Source: Favolaschia claudopus (taxonomy: Eukaryota; Basidiomycota; Agaricomycetes; Agaricales; Mycenaceae). From it: a stretch of 64,000 nt of DNA. The translations under genes were made by a program, and so were the position numbers. Within the stretch, counting starts at the first letter, position 1. Each line of letters starts with the position of its first letter. The stretch lies in assembly GCA_037176885.1 (NCBI GenBank), contig JAWWNJ010000175.1, positions 62,001 through 126,000 on the forward strand, given 5' to 3'. Below, piece after piece: positions 55,628-64,000 of this stretch. The notes under the pieces were generated by a model. The model saw only the letters and a program-made list of their open reading frames with translations. It had not been told where the DNA came from and did no database searches.

Positions 55628-58049
55628 CTATGGGTAGGAAGCCAACAGTCTGTACTTCGTTTTGAGTAGATCGGCAGCACGCTCTGCCACGACATAGACA
55701 GGAACCTGAAAAGTTATTAGAAAGTGCTCGGAGCAGGGCTTCGTGAACGGGAAGTTGTCACCTGCGTGTGGGCGGAAGGCAGCAGAGGCTATCGTAGGGG
55801 CACAATCCTCTCATGAGCACAGGAATCGACATAAAGGCATTAACTCACCAAGACCGACGCGTCGGCAATTCGCAGACCGGCAATTCCTTTCACAACCAGG
55901 TCAGGATCGACCACACCGAATGTGGCCGCTTGGGAAGACATGCTAGCGGTTCCTACTGGGTGAAGTATGGACGCTGAATTTTTTCTGATATACTGCTTGA
56001 GTTTCGCGTCGTCCGTGGCTGCAGCAAGATCGTCAAACTCCCCAAGAACATAGCCGTTCCAGGCTTTGGCGCTGAAAAACGCCGTTGCGGCACGAACGGC
56101 CTCGGTCATGACGAATACATCGAAGTCGGTTCCAATTAGATTAGGATTGATATTGGGCTGGTCGAATGGATTTGATGTTCTGAGGGTGATTTCTCCGACT
56201 AGAAGCGTGGTAAGCGCGAATGATTGCTCGGAGAATGATCGAGGAGCTACCTGATGTGGGTGCTGATAAGTATGCTTGTCCCTATAGCAATGAAATTTCC
56301 CGTCGCAGGGATTGGCGTGGCTCTGCCCCAGCCATTCTATGAGGCATGAGCTTCAGCACAATCAAAGCGGCGTCTTTTGTTGATACTCACCGCCAATATC
56401 AGTTCGTAGTGTGCGCTGTTCGGTCCAGCGGACAGATCCGGTATTGAGAAAGAATGGTCCGGCAATCGAGACCATATCAGATGCGAAAGAATCGAATTAA
56501 CCAAAAGCCCCTTCTGAGTCTGCTCCCAAGCTGCAAGTTCTTCCATGACAAACGAAAGATTTCGCTGAAGAGCATCAAACGTGCCGGTGGAGTTCGCATA
56601 CCACTGGTTGATGAGTAGAGGGTGATCAGATAAGTTACGTCCAACCGACGGATTGTCGAGCACGGTCTTAACGCCAAGAGCGGTAAGGTCGTTTTGGTCC
56701 CCGATTCCAGACAATAGAAGTATTTGAGGAGTGCCGATCGAGCCAGCAGCAAGAATGACTTCTTTTGTTGCGGAAACGACGGTTCGAGGACCTATAATGT
56801 CGGTCAGAAATGGGCTTTTGAGAGAAAAGAATGTCCTGTACTCGTTTCACTTTGGGTAATTTCTACTGATCGGAAGGCAGGTCTGCCGTTCTCGTCTCCC
56901 GTCTGGATAAGTTTCGTGACGCGCGAATTGACGAGGACATGCAGGTTTGGTCGCGAGATGAAGTCTGGACCGAGATATGAAGTGGCCGCGCTGCTGCGCT
57001 GCCCACCGTCTATGGTCGATTGAAGCAAACCTAAAGGATGGACAGTATAAGCGGCTTGCAATGACGATACCAGAATCATTGCTCACCAACCCCAAGAGGA
57101 CGACCAGAATTTATGTCGAGGTTCCAAGGGAATGCAGACGAATTTTCTTTGGTCGCGGCAATGACGCGAGAGTCGAATGGATGCGGGAATCCAGGAAGAC
57201 TAACTGAATTGATTCCCGTTGAACTGTGGACGCGCGGATCGAATTGACCCGCCGTGTTGTGATTGTCTGCTGGTGGTGTCCATTTTTCATTCTATTGAGA
57301 TTGACATTGTCAGTAACGCTCCATACCCAAGCCAATGAATGCCAGCACTCACCCTTTTGAGATACTTTTGAATATTCCTCCAAGACCATCCTTCGTCTCC
57401 CGCCAATCGAGCGTATCGGTCCCAGTCCTCCGAGCTGCCTCGTGTGTACGCCATGTAATCTGTTATTATGGCTAAACAAATCGCGTGAAATCGTCGACTC
57501 GGATTGCACGCACTAACGGAGGTGGAACCGCCCAGCATGTGTCCCCTGGCTACAAAGTCAAAGTCAATCGCGTTCTAACGAATTTGGGAATGCGAAATCG
57601 ACGAACCGAAATTAATGCTCCTCCCATCAAGCCCTCCCTGAGGCGTTGTGGTATAATTCCAATCATACGGCTTATCGGGATTGAGTAGCGGAAGGAACAT
57701 AGGGACAATGCTGTTGAGAACTCCGACATTCCTGTCAACGACACATGAATTGGTATCAGTGTAACTCGTCGAAGATGCTTACGAGGGCCCAGCTTCGACG
57801 AGGAGGACCGAGATACGAGGATCTTCACTGAGACGGTTGGCTAGTACGCTTCCCCCGGCTCCAGCTGTAAGAAAAGCGCTGAGTATGTAGGATGAGATAC
57901 AAAAAAGTTGAAAAAACAGTCGACACACCTCCCACAATCACGAAATCAAATTTCGACCTTGGTAGAGCATCGAAGGCTTCGTAGATTGCTCCACGACAAG
58001 CTGGCAGAAAGGGAAGTATGACAAGTTGTAGATGAGCTGGAAGGCGCAT
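55628..58049 (-). CDS. Secreted GMC oxidoreductase (AA3 type)
   Basis: FAD-dependent alcohol or sugar oxidase/dehydrogenase of the glucose-methanol-choline family, in mushrooms a source of H2O2 or of reducing power for lignocellulose decay. The start at 58049 gives a signal peptide (MRLPAHLQLVILPFLPACRG); 58088 is an alternative. Exons give KFDFVIVGG (FAD fold), SVLLVEAGP, DWNYTTTPQ, RGHMLGGSTSVS, TRGSSEDWDRYARL, GQRSSAATSYLGP, EVILAAGSIGTPQILLLSGIG (GMC signature 2), SVGRNLSDHPL, the catalytic SILHPVGTASMSS, and a last part PSAHTQVPVYVVAERAADLL with the second histidine. The stop is at 55628. About a dozen introns of usual size. It resembles aryl-alcohol oxidase-like AA3_2 enzymes; the exact substrate cannot be told. 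Confidence 0.9.
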
Positions 58050-59634
58050 GTCGAGTGGGAAGAGACTCAGAGATAGAGCGCGCTGCACTGGCCCTTTTGA
58101 ATGGCGGCCCCGCAGGCGTCACCGAGACGCAGATGATTGCAGATCTGGGTGCTGAAGCAGCTGAATTCGGCGCCGTGAAGTGCAAGATCGTCACCGAATC
58201 CGACCCGCGAACCTTTTGGCAACGGAGTGATCAGAGTACGCTGCTCGTTCGCGAACTCGAATTCAGCTTGCTAGATGAAAGACCAGCTCTTGAGCAAGAT
58301 TTTCTTCTCCTAGAGCTCGAGGTAGGGCTTCACCCGGAACCCGGACTAGTGTCAGAGACATTATGAATGGAGCGGTCCCGTCGAAGTCCGAAAATTCAGT
58401 CATAGTGAATATACTTGAATATCGTATACCCAAGAAGCAGAGTTTCCGAATTTCCGAGCGAGCAGTAAATCCCAGCGAGCTCGAACAAAACGGGAAAACG
58501 GCAGTCGGCGACTGGAAAGAGCTCAAATTCAAAGATCAGCGTTGAGGACAAGTCACAGTGTGGTGTCGTAACATCCCTCCAGTCACCAAGTCAAAACCAA
58601 CTCACCATACTGGCCGGTTAGAACCAGAGAAAAACACAAGCATATCTATCATAATGCGTACTGTATACAAACAAAAGCACTGTCTGTCTGCACAAAAGGT
58701 AGCCATGTACTGTACTCGTCGTACTCGCGCAAGTAACAGCGATTTAGAGGGAGGGAGGTATCGCGGCGGGCCCCAGCATTCCTATGATACCCCATCGCAA
58801 TCGACGAGGTACGAGGCAGGCGGGGGTATGAGGGAGTATAAGGAGAGGCGGCGGGTAGGTAGAAGGAGGTATCGCAGGCGCTGCACCAACATACACGCTT
58901 CGCTTTAGTGTGGTATCGCAAGATGAGGAAGAAGAGTCCCTCCACGAGCCACGCATCGATTCAGGAAGAAAGGACGGAGGGAGGTCGTGGGATGGAAAAG
59001 GTGGTTAGGTATCGCATGTCGTGGCGGGGGCGTAAGCGTGTCGTGGCGTAGCGTAGGTCATAAAGATACGGTTAAGTAGGGTCCAGGTAAGTAGCTGATC
59101 AAAGGGATGTATGTAAGTATGAATGCGAAGATGTTAGAGGAGATCGAATGTAGATGTAAGTGCGAACAGGTATCATCAGAAAGCGTGCGTGAGGTATCAT
59201 CAGTCGTGAGTAGCCGTGGCAAAATCAAGAAGGAAGGAGAAACGAAAGTCGAGCCCGTAGAAATACAACAACAGCAGTGAAAGGATGGATGGGGTGGGGT
59301 GGTATACAGTGCAAGGGTCCAGAAAACGAAAGTGGGTGTAGGAGCATCAAGAACCGGGGGAAGTCAAGAAAGAAGGTCTAGAAGAATGCAAGGAGGGGTC
59401 AAGAAGGCGAATCTATCGTCCGGGAGCAAGCAAGAAGCAGCGTCCATCCAACGCGTCGAGGGGTTGTCGGACGCGCCCCAGCGCGCGCGGGAAGGGTATC
59501 GTCAGTCGTCATCGTGAGCGTCGTAAACAGCAGTGACGAAGAGAGCATCGGCTGCCGGCAGGGACAGAGCTAGCTGTCCCACGCCGAAAATCGAGTCAAA
59601 GGAAAGCGAGACACGGCTGCGAGGCGGCATCCGT
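58050..59634. other. Non-coding stretch with recurrent GGTATCRY motif
   Basis: No supported gene in 1.6 kb. GGTATCGC occurs at 58757, 58868, 58912 and 59008; the related GGTATCATC occurs near 59169 and 59192, and GGTATCGTC near 59495. The last two share a longer GGTATCRTCAGTCGT core. Much of it may be the 3' untranslated region of the minus-strand gene ending at 59635. Confidence 0.5.
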
Positions 59635-62600
59635 CTACACAACGGGCCGCCAATCGCCATCCAAGCCCCCAGCCCACGGCACCGTCGCCAACATATTCGG
59701 GCTCCGAGTCGCTCTCTCCCTGGCCGTCTCCTCCTCGCTCACAACGCCGTTGGAAAGCGCGCTCCGGGCACGACTGTGACTGTTCCCGCTCCCACTCCCG
59801 CTAGAATTCTCTTGCCTCCGCCCATTCACCCCGTCGACAAACGCACTCAACCTCGGCCCAGAGCCCGCAGCGCCTTCGACGCTCCCGGCATGCGCAAGGA
59901 CATGACTCCTCGCTGAATTCGAGTTGGAGTTGCCGGAGCCAGAGGAAGGGTACATGGAATGCGACCGCGTAGGATTGGACGACGAGGAGGTCGAAGAGTT
60001 ATTAGTTATCGACCTGGAGTGCAGCGAACCGTGTTCAGAGGCGTGCAAGTTATCCGGGGAGAAGTGGAATTGAGCCTATTGTCGTGAATGAGGTCAGCAA
60101 CGGCCCGAAAAATCACAGATAAAAAAACATACAGCAGGCCCCAAACCAAACGTCCCCCTCCTTCCCGGCGCCTCTACACCACCGCTACTCCCACTCCCAA
60201 ATAACGAATGCCCACTCCCGCTCCCGTTCCCCCCAAGCAACCTCCACCTCCCCTCCGCCCCCGGCGGCGCGTCGTCTAAATCCAAACTCAACTGCGGCGC
60301 GGGCGACCACGCGCCTGGTCGGTCTCCGCCGCCGCCCCCTCCTCCTCCTTGGCTGACAACGCCTTTAAGAGGAGAAGTCGCCGCTGGAGGAGGCACTGCA
60401 GCTGAGGGCACAACAACGCGTATCCCCGGCGCAACTTGCCCACCACCAACCTCTTCGACCCGCCGATTCCCACTCCCCACCGTCCCAACCCCCATCCACG
60501 ACGCAGGCCGGCTGAACCCGAGCTCCAGTCCCGCGCGGTCCCAGCTTGCAATGCTCCCTTGCGGGTGTTTCGCTGTCGCGTTACTAGGCGTCGTCAGGCT
60601 GTTTTGCTGGGGATTCGCGACAGCGTTGTCGGGTGTAGGCGCAGAGGCAGATGTGAGGGCAGCGTTCTTAAACCCAACCGGCAACGCAGGCACCGGCGGC
60701 AACTCCTCCCCATACACATGCCCCTGCCCAACCCCAAGCCCGGGCGGCAGATGCGAATACGCGCGTTCCGGCTGCTTCACCCCGCCTCCCAGCGTCGTAT
60801 TACTCGTCCTCGCACTCCCCGCAAGCGTATGGCTGCCACTCTGACTAGGCGTCGCCTCCGTACTCGTCGACCCGTCTCTCTCGTGCTCAGAAGCCGCTGC
60901 ATCCTCCTCCTGACGCAACGACCCCCTCGACCCGACTCTACCCGCGAACCGTGCAAACGCGCTCGGCGCGGGCATGTCGAGGGGATCGGCAGCAGTGGGC
61001 TGATCAGCTCGGACATCGCCCCTAGACGACGCCCTGGTGCTAACCGTCTGATACTCCCTCGCATCCTCCCAAACCGTTCCCCCGCTCTCCTTGCTTCCGT
61101 TCGTCCCATTCGAATTCGAGTTGGAGCTCATTCCAAGACTCCCGCTCGCCCCGCTAATTGGCCTCGAGCCTGTAGCGACACCGGAAGCGGGACGTGGGGC
61201 GGAGGATAAGAACGGAAAGAGAGGACGCGTGACGCCGAACTCTCTCATCCCCGTCCCTGTCCCCGTACTAGGACTTTGACTCTGTTGGTCGGGACTGACG
61301 AGTCGCGGCGGCAGCGAACTCGAAGCCTCCCCCTCTTTCTCCTCCACGGAATTACTCCGCGAATGTCTCCCCGCGTCGAACAACACCTCTTTCTCTCCCT
61401 CTTCGCCGGCTTCTAAATCCCTTGAATTGCGCGGCGAAGGAAGCAGCCAGGAGAAACGAGGTATCCACGACCGTCTCCTCGTCTCTGGCTCTCTCTCTGC
61501 AGTCGGCGACATAGGCACCCGCCGCGCGACAGCCACCTCACTCTCCTCACCATCTGTGTGACGGCTATCTTCCGACCTCCGGGGGAGAACGGGTCCCTCC
61601 TCTTCGACGAGAACGGCAAGTTGTGAGGGCGAGAGGATGCGTCGGGAAATGGGTGCGTCATTGTTCTGCCACGAAGGCGCCGCCGCACCAGGGGGGAGAT
61701 TGTTATACCCGCTCCCCTCAGCATGTTGCGAGCCAAGCGACAAAGACGGATGCGCGAGCAGGACACCATACCCGCTCGCGTTCGTCCCGCTGCTTCCACT
61801 TCCCGAGGCACCACTACCTGAAGCAGAGGTGGACCCGGTGGTACGTGAGGAAGCGGAGTTGCTGTTGTTGTTGCTTTCGCGGGAACTGACGCTATGCGGG
61901 TTGGGCAAGTCGCGATGTAGGAACGGGTCCGCCTCGTCAATGCCGCGGCCGGGTTCCGCTGGCGGCGAACGGGGTGCTGCATCGGTGGGCGAGCCCACTA
62001 ACGTCCACTCTGCGTCGAGGTCTTCGTGGGAGTGGGAGCCCGGGACGGGGGGAGTGAGCATGGTGAAACGGGTGCGGGCGCGGGGACGCCGGCGGAAGAG
62101 AGCGGTGAAGGGGGTGCGTGAAGATGGTGCTTTTTCGGAGGGGGCGACCTGGGAGTAGTTGGTCAATTTGAGTGGATGGGAAAAAGGAAAAAGGCACACC
62201 TCTGATCTCCTTCGACGACCATATCGAGAGAAACAGCACAGAACGAGGAGGAAGAGAACGAGGGCGCCGAGAACGGAGCCGATGATGATGCCGATGAGTT
62301 GGGCGCGGGAGAGTGAGGAGGTGGAAGCAGTGGTAGATGGGGAGGAGGAAGCTGATGGTGAGCTTGAAGGTAGAGAAGATGTGGGTGTTGCAGACGAAGT
62401 CGAAGGTATAGAGGAAGATGAAGACGGCTGCGCTGAAGTCGAAGGTGTGGAGGAAGATGAAGAAGGTTGCGCTGAAGTCGAAGGTGTCGCAGATGAAGTA
62501 GAAGGTATCGCAGAAGTCGAGATAGCCACTGAGGAACTCGGCACACTCGACGAGGCCGGACTCGTCAGACCGCCATAGACCCAGTCCGAGTCAAGGGGTA

Positions 62601-62715
62601 TACTCGGGCCGTAGTAGGTGAGTGGCAAATACACCACACTCGTCATCGTCGTCTCCGGCAGCGTGATAGTCGTATACGACAGCCAGGGCGGCAGTTCCTG
62701 CGTCGGTGCAGCCAT
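59635..62715 (-). CDS. Mucin-like single-pass membrane protein
   Basis: No known enzyme domain. Exon 1 runs from the ATG at 62715 (MAAPTQELPPWLSY). The N-terminal region is about 130 residues of Ser/Thr/Pro/Ala with imperfect repeats of the STSAQPSSSSSTPSTSAQP kind, likely O-glycosylated. One membrane helix follows (IIIGSVLGALVLFLLVLCC), stopped by RYGRRRRSE. An in-frame intron of about 54 bp then joins to VAPSEKAPSSRTPF. The remaining 750 or so residues are a disordered cytoplasmic tail rich in S, G, P and acidic residues. A further intron near 60070-60130 joins FGLGPA to AQFHFSPDNL and a last exon ending DGDWRPVV at 59635. The layout resembles fungal wall-stress sensors (Wsc/Mid2-like) but without a WSC domain or a clear signal peptide, so a sensor role is only a guess. 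Confidence 0.75.
62380..62535 (-). repeat. Coding tandem repeat in mucin-like ectodomain
   Basis: Degenerate units of about 39-45 bp encoding STSAQPSSSSS and SATPSTS modules. It is prone to length change by replication slippage. Confidence 0.7.
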
Positions 62716-64000
62716 ATTTTATTTGAAATGTTTCCCAAAGGATGGATAGGATGCGTGAGTCGCTGTCGACGTCGTTTAGATCGTTATAAGTAGCGGATAC
62801 AGATGGATGGATGGGGAGGGCGGGAAGAAGAGAAAAGGGATGAGAAAGAGGGCAACCAACTTTGCGTCACGGGACCAATTTCGCGTCTTGCCGGCATCAA
62901 CTTCTCGAGCTCTCGACCCGACTATCGGAGATAACGGGTGCACTTGCGGAAATAAAGTTAAAATCGAGAGAGGCTGAGAGAAGCGGAGCGCGACGGATGG
63001 AAAGAGGTGAGGGTGGGATTGCTCTCTCTCTGATTTGCTGGGCGTCAACCGCCGAAATAAATGAGCAAACTTCAAAAGTGCGAATCAAAATTGCGAATTT
63101 GAAATCGGGAAACGTGGCGGGACCACCAATCGCGGAGTTGTTTAGCGGCCTAGGAGTCGAATCAGGTGAGAACATCATCGATGGGACGTGTGGTGCGAAA
63201 TTCACAGGAGGTCGAGGGAGGGGACAGACATGAAGTGGTGAAAGTGAAAGTAGGGAAGATCGGATGAGAGGTGGAAGATGACGGGTGCTGCGATGCAAAA
63301 GGACTAGAACCTGGTTGGTGAAGTGGGGAGAATGGAATAGAAACACGACGAGGATGAAAATGCGCTCGGCTCAGGTGGGACCGAATGAGTTACCACGAAA
63401 GAAAAGACACCATCCTGCAGAGGTACGCACAGAACAGTACGAAGCTGTTTGAAGGAGCAGCGTATCAAGCCCAACGCGGATGAAAGAATGTATGGCCAGA
63501 AAATGAGAGGGAGGGAGGTTGAGGGAGCGTAGAGCATGATGCTCATTGACTCTGAGAACGAGAAGGGCGAAGTCATACCAGCGATCCCCCTAGATAGGAC
63601 ATGGTGAAGAGACGCAACGCTACCCTGTGGAGGCAGGCAGAAAAACGTATGCGGCAACCGTCAAAGGAGTCCGCAAAAAAATTATGGTGAAGCTTAGCCA
63701 AGGCGAAACGCCATTTTGGATAGTTTCGGATGCTGGCAAGCCCGAAGGCAGAACTTCAAGCGTACCGACGTGCGTGAGACAAGATAAGAGCCCAACGACC
63801 CAGAGGCAGCGGAGGCGTATGTACAAGCACAGAATCAAGCCCGGGAACAAAAAAAGACTGAAGGCAAAGTAGAAAAAAAATACGAAGAAGAGAGACAAGG
63901 GAGGAATCGACACAATTCAAGATTCGGGCTCAAATCGAGTGCAAGCAAAGGGTCAAAGGATAAGTGGTGTCGAGTGCTCAGTATAAGGAAATAGTGGAGG
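62716..64000. other. Upstream region of the membrane-protein gene
   Basis: Holds the 5' flank of 59635-62715. Open frames on both strands up to 149 codons lack motifs or splice support. A minus-strand frame at 63620-63913 with a hydrophobic start could be an exon of a gene outside the window, but I cannot support it. Confidence 0.4.

Noticed and set aside
61413..61982. Arginine-rich ORF of 189 codons on the minus strand
   Set aside because: Out-of-frame shadow of the membrane-protein exon.
1..64000. CRISPR arrays, operons, bacterial ribosome-binding sites, tRNA or rRNA genes
   Set aside because: Spliced eukaryotic genes throughout; no regularly spaced repeats and no recognisable tRNA T-loop or rRNA sequence was found by eye. 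A tRNA scan would be decisive.

Overview
The window is eukaryotic nuclear DNA from a filamentous basidiomycete, probably a mushroom-forming Agaricomycete. The evidence is dense spliced genes with introns of about 50-65 bp and GT...AG borders, long serine-rich proteins, and above all a family of F-box proteins of the type expanded in Mycena-like Agaricales (N-terminal heptads, then a YPVLTLPNEI core, a C..WR motif and P.LW). The Mycena-like placement is an inference from protein style, not a database result.

Positions 1-18.7 kb hold an F-box cluster built as a large imperfect palindrome. Reading inwards from both ends the genes mirror one another: FB1 (134-1261, minus, frameshifted) with FB1' (17634-18725, plus); FB2 (1475-2605, plus) with FB2' (16178-17308, minus); FB3 (5846-8451, plus) with FB3' (10388-11548, minus); and a truncated FB4 fragment (8650-8865, minus) with full-length FB4 (9053-10186, plus). 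The non-coding DNA between the genes is mirrored as well. FB3 is split by a 1,440-bp gag-only LTR retrotransposon with identical 152-bp LTRs and a perfect 5-bp target duplication. Several promoters of the family carry a telomere-repeat-like TTAGGGTT motif.

Positions 19.4-40 kb hold a second mirrored pair: secreted type-B carboxylesterases CE-A (19550-22047, minus) and CE-C (36750-39874, plus). An intron of CE-C carries a 580-bp MITE-like element with arrays of subterminal repeats. Between the pair lie a GH16 glucanase-like glycosidase (minus), a GT2 processive polysaccharide-synthase-like membrane enzyme (plus) and a second-type carboxylesterase, CE-B (minus). A cell-wall and extracellular hydrolase theme is visible, but no demonstrated pathway.

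Positions 40-49 kb hold an SPT5-like NGN/KOW protein (minus), a fifth F-box locus FB5 (minus) and a long multi-exon gene with an RNase III-like domain missing one of its four acidic residues (minus). Positions 49.8-58 kb hold CE-D (minus, paralogue of CE-B), a small 140-residue protein of unknown function (plus), a short-chain dehydrogenase (minus) and a secreted GMC oxidoreductase of the aryl-alcohol-oxidase/glucose-oxidase type (minus). Positions 58-64 kb hold a repeat-motif-rich non-coding stretch, a mucin-like single-pass membrane protein (59635-62715, minus) and its upstream region.

Exon borders were placed by eye from open frames, splice consensus and comparison of paralogues inside the window. 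No search was run. I saw no tRNA, rRNA or CRISPR.
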